DNA from: Listeria ivanovii subsp. londoniensis
GTDB taxonomy: Bacteria > Bacillota > Bacilli > Lactobacillales > Listeriaceae
Direction of reading: 5' to 3'
Length of the DNA: 64,000 bases
Assembly: GCF_000763495.1 (NCBI RefSeq)
Contig: NZ_CP009576.1
Location: 2,518,501-2,582,500, forward strand
This document shows, piece after piece, positions 17,029 through 25,637 of this stretch. The translations under genes were made by a program, and so were the position numbers. Under the pieces are notes generated by a model, which saw only the letters and a list, made by a program, of their open reading frames with translations, was not told the DNA's origin and made no database searches. Positions within the stretch are counted from its first letter, which is position 1. Each line of letters starts with the position of its first letter.

Positions 17029-18489
17029 ATGCAGAAGAACTTTTTACAAAAGCTTGCAGCAATTGCACTTATTTTTATATTTGTATTCTCTAGCTTCAAT
17101 ACAGTATTTGCTGCCGATAAACAAGATGAAACTTTAACTAAAATCCAGGAAAAAGGCGTTTTAACAGTTGGACTTTCAGCTGACTATCCTCCATATGAAT
17201 TCCATCAAACAATTGATGGAAAGGATGAAATTGTTGGTTTTGATGTAAGTATAGCTAAAAAAATTGCCAAAGACTTAGATGTTAAGTTAGATATTAAGGA
17301 AATGAACTTCGATAGTTTGCTAGGTTCACTAAAAACTGGCAAAATTGATATGATTATTTCCGGAATGTCACCAACACCGGAACGTCAAAAAGAAGTCGAT
17401 TTTTCTGACCCGTATATGTTCGTTCAACAGCGTGTTGTTGTACGAAAAGCTGATAAAGAGAAATTTACAAGTGTCAATGATTTTAATGGTGTTAAAGTAG
17501 GCGCCCAAAAGCAAACTACGCAAGAAGAATTAGCACAAAATGAACTCATTGGCTCTGATGTTGTTTCTCTACAAAAAGTTCCAGACTTAATTCTTAACTT
17601 AAAAAGTAATAAAGTTGATGCAGTTGTTCTAGAAGGTCCTGTTGCAGAAGCTTACTTAAGCCAAGACAAGACACTTGCGATGGCAGACATCAAATTTGTC
17701 AATGGGAGTAAAGAAACTGCTATCGCTATGCCAAAAGGCTCCACTGCCCTTCAAGATAAAGTCAATGCTTCTATTAAAGAAATTCAAGATACTGGTTTAC
17801 TAAAGGATTATCAAAAAGAAGCAAACAAACTAATGTTCCAAGATGGTAGTTTCTATGAAAAATATGGTAACTACTTCGTTAAAGGAACGCTAATCACGAT
17901 TGCCCTCGCTGCTATTGGTGTTTTATGTGGAGCAGTTTTAGGCTCCTTGCTTGCACTAATGAAACTAGCGAAAACAAGATGGTTACGCTGGCCAGCTGCT
18001 TGCTATATTGAATTTGTTCGTGGGACACCACTTCTCATTCAAATTTTCATCGTCTTTTTTGGAACACAAATTATCGGAATGGATGTATCAGCCTTCGTAT
18101 CTGGTTGTATCGCCCTATCCTTAAACAGCGCTGCCTATGTTGCTGAAATCATCCGTGCAGGTATTTCTGCTGTAAACAAAGGTCAAATGGAAGCAGCCCG
18201 CTCCCTTGGTATGACACAGTCAGCTAGTATGCGTTACATTATTTTACCACAAGCTGTCAAAAATATTCTTCCTGCACTTGGGAATGAATTCGTTACTGTT
18301 ATCAAAGAATCATCTATTGTTTCGGTAATCGGTGTGACTGAATTAATGTTCATGACTGGTGTGGTTCAAGGAGCAAGCTTCAAACCATTTATCCCACTAA
18401 TTATCACTTCATTAATTTACTTTATACTAACATTCAGCTTGTCAAGACTACTAGGTGTTGCTGAAAGGAGAATGAGAACAAGTGATTAA
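17029..18489 (+). CDS. arpJ: Amino acid ABC transporter, fused substrate-binding and permease protein
   Basis: A 486-residue fusion. Residues 1-28 form a signal peptide ending TVFAAD. Residues about 35-270 are a family 3 solute-binding domain ([16 protein letters not shown], then [11 protein letters not shown] and [12 protein letters not shown]). Residues about 280-480 are a HisM-type permease with the EAA-loop pattern [20 protein letters not shown]. The same fused layout is known from Gram-positive glutamine/polar amino acid importers. As I recall, the L. monocytogenes orthologue is arpJ, reported as induced inside host cells. The ATPase gene overlaps its end by 8 nt. It should import a polar amino acid, possibly glutamine or an analogue. 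Confidence 0.88.
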   Translation: MQKNFLQKLAAIALIFIFVFSSFNTVFAADKQDETLTKIQEKGVLTVGLSADYPPYEFHQTIDGKDEIVGFDVSIAKKIAKDLDVKLDIKEMNFDSLLGSLKTGKIDMIISGMSPTPERQKEVDFSDPYMFVQQRVVVRKADKEKFTSVNDFNGVKVGAQKQTTQEELAQNELIGSDVVSLQKVPDLILNLKSNKVDAVVLEGPVAEAYLSQDKTLAMADIKFVNGSKETAIAMPKGSTALQDKVNASIKEIQDTGLLKDYQKEANKLMFQDGSFYEKYGNYFVKGTLITIALAAIGVLCGAVLGSLLALMKLAKTRWLRWPAACYIEFVRGTPLLIQIFIVFFGTQIIGMDVSAFVSGCIALSLNSAAYVAEIIRAGISAVNKGQMEAARSLGMTQSASMRYIILPQAVKNILPALGNEFVTVIKESSIVSVIGVTELMFMTGVVQGASFKPFIPLIITSLIYFILTFSLSRLLGVAERRMRTSD

Positions 18490-19207
18490 TATTAAAAATT
18501 TACACAAACATTTCGGCAAATTGGAAGTTCTAAAAGGCATTGACCTGGAAATCGAAGCTGGTGAAGTGGTCGTAGTTATCGGCCCTTCCGGAAGCGGAAA
18601 AAGCACTTTTTTACGGTGTCTAAACTTATTGGAACAACCAACAGCTGGACATATTTTATTTGAGGATAAAGATTTACTGGCGAAACAAACCAATGTCAAT
18701 GCACTTCGTCAAAAAATGGGGATGGTTTTCCAAAATTTCAACCTTTTCCCACATAAAAACGTCCTAGAAAACCTAATGCTCGCCCCAATGAAAGTGAAAA
18801 ATGAAGCTAACTCTACTGCTAAAAAGCATGCGCTAGCACTTCTTGATAAAGTCGGTCTTGCTGATAAAGCGACAAGTTATCCATCTCAATTATCTGGTGG
18901 CCAACAACAACGGGTTGCTATTGCACGTGCACTAGCAATGAATCCAGATGTAATGCTTTTTGACGAACCAACTTCGGCACTTGATCCGGAAATGGTTGGC
19001 GAAGTTTTAAGTGTTATGAAGGCACTCGCTAAAGAAGGCATGACAATGGTTGTTGTAACGCACGAAATGGGCTTTGCAAGAGAAGTTGCTGACCGTGTTG
19101 TCTTTATGGATGCTGGCGTGATTCAAGAACAAGGCACGCCAGAAGAAATTTTTGGCAATCCACAAAATGACCGTACGAAAGACTTTTTAGGAAAAGTTTT
19201 AGCATAA
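18482..19207 (+). CDS. Amino acid ABC transporter ATP-binding protein
   Basis: A 241-residue ABC ATPase of the polar amino acid group: Walker [10 protein letters not shown] near residues 34-42, signature [15 protein letters not shown], Walker [15 protein letters not shown] and switch His in VVTHEMGF. The GTG start lies inside the end of the arpJ reading frame, with AAAGGAG about 11 nt upstream, so translation is coupled. It powers the fused binding-protein/permease. A GU-containing 11-bp stem-loop (19218-19244) follows without a T-run, and the aminotransferase gene comes next. Confidence 0.92.
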   Translation: MINIKNLHKHFGKLEVLKGIDLEIEAGEVVVVIGPSGSGKSTFLRCLNLLEQPTAGHILFEDKDLLAKQTNVNALRQKMGMVFQNFNLFPHKNVLENLMLAPMKVKNEANSTAKKHALALLDKVGLADKATSYPSQLSGGQQQRVAIARALAMNPDVMLFDEPTSALDPEMVGEVLSVMKALAKEGMTMVVVTHEMGFAREVADRVVFMDAGVIQEQGTPEEIFGNPQNDRTKDFLGKVLA

Positions 19208-19280
19208 AAGCATGATCACGTCTTACCAACTACTGGTGAGGCGTTTATCTGCACCTATAAAAAAGGAGATTACTAAACCC

Positions 19281-20432
19281 ATGATGAATAATTCAAAAAT
19301 CGCTAAAAAACATCAACAAATGCCTGTTAATATTCTTGCCGATATAGGCACCCTAGCAAAAACAATGCCAGATATTCTTGACTTATCGATTGGTGATCCC
19401 GATTTAATTACAGATACATCCATTATTAATGCTGCTTTCGAAGACGTTCGTGCCGGACATACTAAATATACCGAATCTGGCGGTGACCTAGAACTTATCG
19501 ATGCCATTCGCGGTTATTTCAGTCGTAGTTATGATATGTCTTTTGAACGCTCTCAAATCCGCGCAACAGTTGGCGCACTCCATGGTATGTTTTTGACACT
19601 ACAAACAATCCTTGATCCTGGTGATGAAGTCATTATTCATGAACCATACTTCTCCCCTTACAAAGACCAAGTTTTAAATTCAGGCGGAACTCCCATCATC
19701 ATTCCAACCTATGAAAAAGATGGTTTTGCTATTAATGTAGATATTTTAGAAGCAGCAATTACTGATAAAACCAAAGCTTTAATTCTCAATTCTCCGAACA
19801 ACCCAACTGGTGCTGTTTTTTCACCTGAAACATTTGAAAAAATAGCTAATTTAGCCAAAAAATATGATTTCTTTATTTTATCAGATGAGGTTTATGATGG
19901 TTTTAGTTTCTATGAAGACTTTGTTCCAATGGCTAAATTCGCCCCAGAACATACTATTACATTCGGAAGTATGTCCAAAAATTTTGCAATGACTGGCTGG
20001 CGCTTAGGTTATATGATTGCTCCAACTTATTTAAATGAAGCAGCAAAAATAATCAATGAAGGGATTACTTATTCAGCTCCTACGCCGTCTCAAAGAGCAG
20101 CTATTTACGCTTTGAATCATTCTGAGACACTAATTCCTTTAGTCACTGAAACCTTCCAAAAACGCCTAGAATACATCTCAAAACGTGTAGAAGAGATTTC
20201 ATACCTTTCACTTCATCCATTAAAAGGTTCCATTTATGCTTTTATTAATATTACGAAATCTGGAATGGACTCCGTTTCCTTTACAGAATATGTTTTAAAA
20301 GAAACGCAAGTACTCGTTATTCCAGGTCTTGCATTTGGCGAGTCTGGTGACAATTATGTTCGACTAGCAGCCACTCAAAATATCAGCATATTAGAAGAAG
20401 CTTTCAATCGCTTAGCTAAATTAACATTCTAA
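19281..20432 (+). CDS. Class I/II PLP aminotransferase (PatA/aspartate aminotransferase-like)
   Basis: A 383-residue fold-type I aminotransferase. Visible landmarks are the nucleotide-like turn SIGDPD near the N-terminus, NSPNNPTGAVFSP, LSDEVYDGF, the PLP-lysine motif FGSMSKNFAMTGWRLGY and the C-terminal arginine segment DNYVRLAA. The double ATG at 19281 is chosen because AAGGAG lies 12 nt upstream; 23 extra codons reaching back to 19212 lack a site and do not look like this family. It lies 73 nt behind the ABC genes, so it probably belongs to the same operon and acts on the imported amino acid. The substrate is not known from sequence. Confidence 0.87.
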   Translation: MMNNSKIAKKHQQMPVNILADIGTLAKTMPDILDLSIGDPDLITDTSIINAAFEDVRAGHTKYTESGGDLELIDAIRGYFSRSYDMSFERSQIRATVGALHGMFLTLQTILDPGDEVIIHEPYFSPYKDQVLNSGGTPIIIPTYEKDGFAINVDILEAAITDKTKALILNSPNNPTGAVFSPETFEKIANLAKKYDFFILSDEVYDGFSFYEDFVPMAKFAPEHTITFGSMSKNFAMTGWRLGYMIAPTYLNEAAKIINEGITYSAPTPSQRAAIYALNHSETLIPLVTETFQKRLEYISKRVEEISYLSLHPLKGSIYAFINITKSGMDSVSFTEYVLKETQVLVIPGLAFGESGDNYVRLAATQNISILEEAFNRLAKLTF

Positions 20433-20480
20433 AAAAAGAGTAAACTTGGAGGCAAATAGCTCTCTAAGTTTACTCTTTTT
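20433..20480. terminator. Bidirectional terminator
   Basis: A 15-bp perfect inverted repeat, AAAAAGAGTAAACTT (20433-20447) and AAGTTTACTCTTTTT (20466-20480). It serves the aminotransferase gene and the convergent HAD gene, whose stop codon abuts it. Confidence 0.9.
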
Positions 20481-21116
20481 CTACTCTAAATTAATTTCTG
20501 CAAAAGCTGAAACTACTGTTGCTTCTTTCGGAAATGCAATGGTTTTAGTCGCTTCATTAGGTACAATATATACTTTCAATCCTGCTTCCATTGCTGATAA
20601 TGCACCATTTTTGGAGTCTTCTATCGCAATTGCTTCTTCCGGTTTCACCCCTAGAGCTTCCACCGCTTGCGCATAAAGTGCTGGATGTGGCTTAATTTCC
20701 TCCACATGGTCCGCCGTTTGTATTGTTTCAAAGTCTTCTAAAATCCCCAATCGTTCGAGCGTCGATGCAATCCATCCGTAACCAGAGCTCGTTGCAAGAC
20801 CAATCTTATAGCCTCTTGATTTTACTTCTTGGAAAAATGCTTCAAAACCATCTCGGAATCCAAGCGACTGTTGACCTGTGTGGCAAGCTTCTGCAACCGT
20901 AGTCAAAAATGCTTCTTTATCAAAGTTTCCATTTGTTGCTTCCATCATATAAGTAATTATTGGCTCTTCACTTGTTCCAATAATCTGCTGATAAATTTCA
21001 TCTGGTAAATCAATATTGTAAGTTTCTTTTAAATAGGTCATTGTTTCGCTATACCATAAATTCTCTGTATCAAGCACGGTGCCATCAAAATCAAAAATCA
21101 CTGCCTTCACATGCAT
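20481..21116 (-). CDS. HAD-superfamily phosphatase/phosphomutase, YhcW-like
   Basis: A 211-residue subfamily IA haloacid dehalogenase protein. Motif I is FDFDGTVLDTE (D9, D11), motif II is in GLATSSGYG, and motif III is EAIAIEDSKNGALSAMEAGLKVYIVPN. The cap is inserted between motifs I and II (class C1), as in beta-phosphoglucomutase and B. subtilis YhcW. It probably dephosphorylates a small sugar phosphate or similar metabolite. AGGAGG precedes the ATG. Monocistronic, minus strand, ending in the shared terminator. Confidence 0.85.
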   Translation of the reverse strand: MHVKAVIFDFDGTVLDTENLWYSETMTYLKETYNIDLPDEIYQQIIGTSEEPIITYMMEATNGNFDKEAFLTTVAEACHTGQQSLGFRDGFEAFFQEVKSRGYKIGLATSSGYGWIASTLERLGILEDFETIQTADHVEEIKPHPALYAQAVEALGVKPEEAIAIEDSKNGALSAMEAGLKVYIVPNEATKTIAFPKEATVVSAFAEINLE

Positions 21117-21197
21117 CCTCCTAGTATAAATGATAGTTTTATTGTAACACAGATAAACTATTTAATAAATCTTCCAAAAAAGGTTGCTTTTTTAGCA

Positions 21198-21241
21198 AAA
21201 AACGAATAATATTGAAGTTGTGGTTTTTAATGTTCGTTATT
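21198..21241 (+). promoter_or_regulatory. PurBox pair (PurR operator) before the purine permease gene
   Basis: AAAAACGAATAAT at 21198-21210 and, inverted, AATGTTCGTTATT at 21229-21241 share the pattern AAxAACGAAyAwT around CGAA/TTCG, with 18 nt between them. This matches the twin inverted PurBoxes of Bacillus PurR. Repression would be relieved by PRPP when purines are scarce. Confidence 0.65.
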
Positions 21242-21270
21242 TAGAATTAAAAAAGGAGTGAAACACACGT

Positions 21271-22563
21271 ATGTTTCAATTAAAAGCAAACGGTACAGAT
21301 GTTAAAACAGAAGTTATCTCTGGTTTTACTACATTCTTAACGATGGTATATATCGTTGTAGTTAACCCGGCAATTCTTTCTGCAGCTGGGGTTCCATTCA
21401 ATACCGTCTTCATGGCAACTATTATTTCCGCAGTTATTGGTACATTATGGATGGCGATTTTTGCTAATTATCCAATTGCGATTGCACCAGGACTTGGAAT
21501 GAATGCCTACTTTGTCACAGTAGTTACAACACAAAAACTAGATTATTCAGTCGCATTCGCTGCGGTCTTTGTAGCAGGTATTATTTTCTTATTACTTTCC
21601 TTGACACCACTTCGGGAAAAAATCATCGAAGCTATCCCGCACAATTTAAAAGCTGGAATCACAGCTGGTATTGGTCTTTTTATCGCTTTCTTAGGATTTC
21701 GAATGACTGGCATTATCGTTTCTAATGATTCTAACTTAGTAGGGCTCGGGGATTTACACTCTCAAGAAGCCCTTCTAGCTATCGTTGGTCTTCTGATTAC
21801 TTTAATTCTTCTAGCTTTAAACATAAAAGGTGCTTTATTTATTGGAATGATTGCAACTGGAGTTATTGCTTTCTTTACTGGCGAACTGAAATTTACGGAT
21901 GGAATTGTTAAGATGCCACCAATGCCAGAATTCGTTTTCACAAATCCACTCCACGCTTTTGGTGATGTGATGAGTTACGGATTATACGCGGTTGTCTTAT
22001 CATTCTTACTTATCACTATTTTCGATACAACAGGTACAATGATTGGCGTTGCAAAAAAAGCTGGCCTGATGAAAGGCGAATCTTTACCAAATGCAAAACA
22101 AGCATTAATGGCTGATGCTGTTGCAACAAGTGTTGGTTCTATGTTTGGGACAACACCAACAAGTGCTTACATTGAATCATCTGCTGGCGTTGCAACTGGT
22201 GGTCGTACTGGGTTAACCACTTTAACAGTAGCTATTTTATTTATGGTTTCCGCATTCTTCGCTCCACTAGTTGGTGCTGTATCAGGTATTTCTGCCATTA
22301 CTGCTCCTGCTCTAATTGTTGTTGGGAGTATGATGATTGGTGCTGTAAAAGAAATTGATTGGGACACATTGGATGAAGCATTCCCAGCTTTCTTAGTAAT
22401 CCTTGCTATGCCACTTACTTCAAGTATCGCTATCGGCCTTGCTTTCGGATTTATTTCCTATCCAATCTTAAAAGTCTTCACAGGTAAATGGCGTGAACTT
22501 AACTGGTTCCTAATTGTCATTGCTGTCTTATTCTTCATCCTTGTTGCTTTCTTGCCACATTAA
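21271..22563 (+). CDS. NCS2 AzgA-type purine permease (hypoxanthine/guanine or adenine)
   Basis: A 430-residue membrane protein of the AzgA branch of nucleobase transporters. Landmarks are the N-terminal EVISGFTTFLTMVYIVVVNP, the GLGMNAYF segment, IFDTTGTMIGVAKKAG and the GTTPTSAYIESSAGVATGGRTGL region near residue 300 that forms the substrate site. About 12-14 helices. B. subtilis PbuG and PbuO are the closest functional models: uptake of hypoxanthine, guanine or adenine with protons. AAAGGAG precedes the ATG. The PurBox pair upstream supports purine rather than uracil as cargo. Monocistronic. Confidence 0.88.
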   Translation: MFQLKANGTDVKTEVISGFTTFLTMVYIVVVNPAILSAAGVPFNTVFMATIISAVIGTLWMAIFANYPIAIAPGLGMNAYFVTVVTTQKLDYSVAFAAVFVAGIIFLLLSLTPLREKIIEAIPHNLKAGITAGIGLFIAFLGFRMTGIIVSNDSNLVGLGDLHSQEALLAIVGLLITLILLALNIKGALFIGMIATGVIAFFTGELKFTDGIVKMPPMPEFVFTNPLHAFGDVMSYGLYAVVLSFLLITIFDTTGTMIGVAKKAGLMKGESLPNAKQALMADAVATSVGSMFGTTPTSAYIESSAGVATGGRTGLTTLTVAILFMVSAFFAPLVGAVSGISAITAPALIVVGSMMIGAVKEIDWDTLDEAFPAFLVILAMPLTSSIAIGLAFGFISYPILKVFTGKWRELNWFLIVIAVLFFILVAFLPH

Positions 22564-22569
22564 TAAATC

Positions 22570-22605
22570 AAGCGTCTACTAAAATAGTAGTAGGCCCTTT
22601 TAATT
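22570..22605 (+). terminator. Probable terminator of the purine permease gene
   Basis: CTACTA AAA TAGTAG with flanking partial pairing, followed by CCCTTTTAATT. The T-run is short, so it is moderate in strength. Confidence 0.5.
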
Positions 22606-22670
22606 GGACAAAAAACAACTCTTTTGCTATAAAGAAGAGAGAAACTAATTAGAAATGAGTTGAAATTGTC

Positions 22671-22937
22671 GTGTTTTTAAAATCATTCTTCGCTGGTATT
22701 GGACTTGCTGTCGTAATTTTTTTAGCAAGTTTCCTAACATCAAGTTATACATTATCCAGCTTATTTTCCATTGTGACAACTATCCTTGTGTTTGCATCGA
22801 TTATTTTATCGGCCTTTGTTTCCTTTGGCGGCCGCAGTGGGAATCCTAGTCGGAAAAGCCAATTACGTTGGAGTATCCTGCTTTTAGTAGCTGCTATTCC
22901 TAGTTTTATCGGCTTTATCGTTACTTTTTACTTTTAA
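22671..22937 (+). CDS. Small membrane protein, DUF5316-like
   Basis: An 88-residue protein with three hydrophobic segments (about 5-25, 30-50 and 66-88) and a basic polar loop GGRSGNPSRKSQLRW near residues 53-67. It resembles small DUF5316-type membrane proteins of Bacillus; function unknown. The only possible start in frame is GTG 22671, with a poor ribosome binding site, so expression may be low. A strong bidirectional terminator follows directly, which supports it as a real transcription unit. Confidence 0.65.
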   Translation: MFLKSFFAGIGLAVVIFLASFLTSSYTLSSLFSIVTTILVFASIILSAFVSFGGRSGNPSRKSQLRWSILLLVAAIPSFIGFIVTFYF

Positions 22938-22939
22938 AC

Positions 22940-22980
22940 AAAAAGAAGCATTCTCTTTTAACCTGAGAATGCTTCTTTTT
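22940..22980. terminator. Bidirectional terminator
   Basis: A 16-bp perfect inverted repeat, AAAAAGAAGCATTCTC (22940-22955) and GAGAATGCTTCTTTTT (22965-22980), shared by the small membrane protein gene and the convergent PfpI-type gene. Confidence 0.9.
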
Positions 22981-23501
22981 TATTTTTCAAAAGCGGAAAT
23001 AAAAGCCGGTAAATACTCTGGTAAATCTGGTGGACGACGGCTTGAAATAATGTGCCCATCTGTTACGACCGGCTCATTATGCCAAATCGCCCCTGCGTTT
23101 GTCATATCATCTTTAATTCCTGGTGTACTAGTAACATTAACGCCTTCCAAGATTCCTGCAGAAACTAATACCCAACCAGCGTGACAGATTTGACCAATTG
23201 GTTTTTTCTCCTTATCAAAAGAACGAATCAAATTCAGAACACTGTCAAATCGGCGCAACTTATCTGGGGACCATCCACCCGGAACCAAAATCCCGTCGTA
23301 GTCTTCTGCACGAACAGAATCAAAATCATAGTCAGAAGTAACTGGAACACCATATTTCCCGTGATATACTTTCTTCGCTTCTTCTGCCACTAAATGTACG
23401 GAGGCACCTTCCTCACGCAATCTAAGTACAGGATACCAAAGTTCTAAATCTTCAAAGTCTTCGCTGACTAACGCAATTATTTTTTTACCTTTCAAGCTCA
23501 T
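22980..23501 (-). CDS. DJ-1/PfpI-family protein (general stress protein 18/YfkM-like)
   Basis: A 173-residue DJ-1/PfpI family protein. The nucleophile elbow is IGQICHAGW (C106, H107), an acidic partner sits near E14, and ILVPGGWSPDKLR is the conserved strand-loop. Length and motifs match B. subtilis YfkM/YraA and Pyrococcus PfpI. Proposed activities include glyoxalase III, deglycase and protease, all debated; a protective role against carbonyl or oxidative stress is the safest statement. AGGAGGAG lies upstream of the ATG. The LhrA sRNA gene is immediately upstream on the same strand, ending in its own terminator. Confidence 0.87.
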   Translation of the reverse strand: MSLKGKKIIALVSEDFEDLELWYPVLRLREEGASVHLVAEEAKKVYHGKYGVPVTSDYDFDSVRAEDYDGILVPGGWSPDKLRRFDSVLNLIRSFDKEKKPIGQICHAGWVLVSAGILEGVNVTSTPGIKDDMTNAGAIWHNEPVVTDGHIISSRRPPDLPEYLPAFISAFEK

Positions 23502-23576
23502 CTGAATCTCCTCCTATCCTCTACTATAGTATAACAACAACTGGACTGTTATTAAATTATTCCGCCTATAAGAAGA

Positions 23577-23844
23577 CAAAAAAAGACGCTGAAAATAAAC
23601 ATTTCCAGCGTTGCCATCATGTTCGGTCGTCTGTGCATAACGGGATGAGGCACAAACATAAACTACATGGCTAATGAGATGAATGAAAACAAATAATGAT
23701 TTTGGTGTCTAAACAGATGTCTGACTAGTTGCCATTCTATTGGAAGATGGATACACCAAAAGTCATTATAACCATGATAGGGTCTTATCCCCATGAAAAT
23801 CACATTCTCAAATGAAACTTTCATCGGGATAAAACTCTTTCCTA
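23577..23844 (-). ncRNA. lhrA: Hfq-binding small RNA LhrA
   Basis: On the minus strand a promoter TTGCAT (23878-23873), 16-nt spacer, TAAAAT (23856-23851) predicts a start near 23844. A terminator hairpin ACGCTGGAAA/TTTTCAGCGT with T7 ends near 23577. The product would be about 268 nt with no substantial ORF. From memory, L. monocytogenes LhrA is an Hfq-dependent sRNA of 268 nt between lmo2256 (the PfpI-type gene) and lmo2257, and it represses targets such as lmo0850 and chiA by antisense pairing. Size, position and strand all match. The identity is inferred from these, not from an alignment. Confidence 0.82.
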
Positions 23845-23987
23845 TAACTTATTTTACTATTGTTCTTGAAAAATGCAAGTAAATAAATGTAGATTTTTTG
23901 TGACGGACTTCCAAATCGGTCTAAATATCTTTGTTTTATCAGGTATTTCCGTAAAAAATAACAAAAAGAAACCAGTAAAGGTTCCTT

Positions 23988-24179
23988 TTAATCCATAACT
24001 TCTACAATCATCCAAGAAATAATTGCGACTAACGGAATTAATACCCATACATTATGACCAAGTAAACTAGGGCGAGCGTTTGGTTTTTCTTCTAATAGTT
24101 GAATTCTCTCACGTAAATCATGTACTTCTAGCTCTAAGTCTTGTACTTTATCTTCTAGCTCATACAAACGTTCTTCCAT
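23988..24179 (-). CDS. Small coiled-coil protein with C-terminal membrane anchor
   Basis: A 63-residue protein. Residues 1-32 form an acidic heptad coiled coil (LYELEDKVQDLELEV, then LRERIQLLEE). Residues about 44-60 are a single hydrophobic segment (VWVLIPLVAIISWMIVEV). It is probably a tail-anchored membrane protein that oligomerises; function unknown. GGAGGGG precedes the ATG by about 7 nt, so it is likely translated despite its size. It lies upstream of lhrA on the same strand. Confidence 0.75.
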   Translation of the reverse strand: MEERLYELEDKVQDLELEVHDLRERIQLLEEKPNARPSLLGHNVWVLIPLVAIISWMIVEVMD

Positions 24180-24330
24180 TTAAATCCCCTCCATAGTTTT
24201 TCTACCTTTTATTATACGTGAGGCGAAATCAAAAACATCCTTCCATAGTCTGATTTATTGCTAATTTATTGGCATACCGTTCTCACCTTTGCTACAATAA
24301 AAGAAAACTATCAATTGTTGGGGTGGGAAA

Positions 24331-24690
24331 ATGGAAATGCAAGTAGAAGAAGCTGTTGTAAAACTAATTTTGCATGGTGGAAACACACGAAAAGAAGCGT
24401 ACAAAGCAATTGATTTTGCTGAGAAATACCAATTCAAGGATGCAGATAAACATTTACAATTGGCAGAAGAACAATTTCAAGAAGGACATGTTTGGCAAAC
24501 AAAGTTAGTATCGATTCGTGACGCAAAGTCCTTATCACATCCATCATTTTTACTAATCCACGGACAAGATCACCTAATGACTGCCCAAGCAGAATTACAA
24601 TTAGCTAAAAGAATCATTAAGCAATATAAGCATCAACAACGCTTAGAAAAACGCTTAACGAAACTAGAACAAGAAGTCCCTCAAGCATGA
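24331..24690 (+). CDS. Lone PTS EIIA component, lactose/cellobiose family
   Basis: A 119-residue all-helical EIIA of the Lac family, with the active-site motif IHGQDHLMTA (H77 and H81, equivalent to the HAQDHLM of LacF/CelC). It accepts phosphate from HPr and passes it to an EIIB. No EIIB, EIIC or phospho-glycosidase gene lies nearby, so it must serve a permease encoded elsewhere or act as a regulator. Its last 10 nt overlap the end of the convergent acetyltransferase gene, with no terminator between them. GGGGTGGG is the likely ribosome binding site. Confidence 0.85.
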   Translation: MEMQVEEAVVKLILHGGNTRKEAYKAIDFAEKYQFKDADKHLQLAEEQFQEGHVWQTKLVSIRDAKSLSHPSFLLIHGQDHLMTAQAELQLAKRIIKQYKHQQRLEKRLTKLEQEVPQA

Positions 24691-25556
24691 GAAGTGGCAG
24701 GGAATAGAAAATAACGCTCGCTTGTAAACACATTCGGACGCATAAATAATATATCTTCTGTTTCAATAATGTAAGCTGCATCAATATGCTTATCTTTTTC
24801 TGGTGTAAAAGAAAGATGAATAGTATCGATATCCTTAGTTACTAAACGCTGCAAAACTTCTACTACACTTACCTTTTTAGTACTAATAATATCTAGTACA
24901 TATAAATCCGTCTCCTCTTGCTCGAAAAGAACAATTGTATCTAATTCTTTTAGATAATAAACGGCATCTTTTAAAGCAATTAACACGTAGAACATGAGTA
25001 AATCTGCACTATTTCTCACATCTAAAACGGTGGAAAGACTTATCCGGTTTGAAACAATTCGACTTATTAACTGAAAATCCGATTTACTCGCCGGATTCAG
25101 CTTTTTTATTTGAGATGCTTGCTTTTTCAAACTAGTGGCATCTACAGTGAAACTACTTTCTGCTACTCGTTCAAAACCAAATTTAGGATAAAACTCAAGT
25201 ACTGAGTCATTCGCAAAAAGATAGAAAAAATCATATTCCGCTTCATATTTATTAATCACGTGGTTGATTAACTTTTGTGCTAAACCTTGATTTCTATAGT
25301 CAGGATGCGTCATGACAGTTCCAATTTGTAAAGCACGATAAGTTCCCCCTTGGTAAGTCAGATCCATTTTGTTAATAGAAACATTCGCGATAACCTTTCC
25401 TTTATCTACGTAGGAATAGCAAACATATTTATCATTCCAAAAACCTTGTTGATACCACTCTTCCAAATTGATTTCAAAAGTACTTTCAGCCAGGCTATTA
25501 AAGCTTTCTCGGTATTTGGCATTATCTTTGTAATCACTTATTAATTGATAACTCAT
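24681..25556 (-). CDS. GNAT-family N-acetyltransferase
   Basis: A 291-residue protein. The N-terminal 150 residues are a GNAT domain with the acetyl-CoA loop VMTHPDYRNQGLAQKLI (Q/R-x-x-G-x-A) and the late motif FYPKFGFERV. The C-terminal 140 residues are a second, less conserved domain, as in Eis-like enzymes of Firmicutes. The substrate is unknown. GAGG lies about 9 nt before the ATG. The stop overlaps the convergent EIIA gene by 10 nt. Confidence 0.82.
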   Translation of the reverse strand: MSYQLISDYKDNAKYRESFNSLAESTFEINLEEWYQQGFWNDKYVCYSYVDKGKVIANVSINKMDLTYQGGTYRALQIGTVMTHPDYRNQGLAQKLINHVINKYEAEYDFFYLFANDSVLEFYPKFGFERVAESSFTVDATSLKKQASQIKKLNPASKSDFQLISRIVSNRISLSTVLDVRNSADLLMFYVLIALKDAVYYLKELDTIVLFEQEETDLYVLDIISTKKVSVVEVLQRLVTKDIDTIHLSFTPEKDKHIDAAYIIETEDILFMRPNVFTSERYFLFPATSHA

Positions 25557-25582
25557 TCTTTTTATCCTCTATTCTTTCCTAT

Positions 25583-25622
25583 AAAAATAACAGGCATGAC
25601 ATGAAAAAATGTCCTACCTGTT
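25583..25622 (-). terminator. Terminator of the yitW-like gene
   Basis: Stem CAGGCATGACAT (25591-25602)/ATGTCCTACCTG (25609-25620) with two mismatches; the T-rich tail is on the minus strand (GTTATTTTTAT). Confidence 0.65.
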
Positions 25623-25637
25623 TATTTCTATTTAAGA

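Noticed and set aside
19212..19280. N-terminal extension of the aminotransferase
   Set aside because: It overlaps an intercistronic stem-loop, is not typical of the family, and the AAGGAG at 19263-19268 serves the ATG pair at 19281.
23857..24048. 63-codon minus-strand frame overlapping the coiled-coil protein gene and the LhrA promoter
   Set aside because: It is out of frame inside the better supported small protein gene, has no ribosome binding site, and runs into the LhrA promoter.
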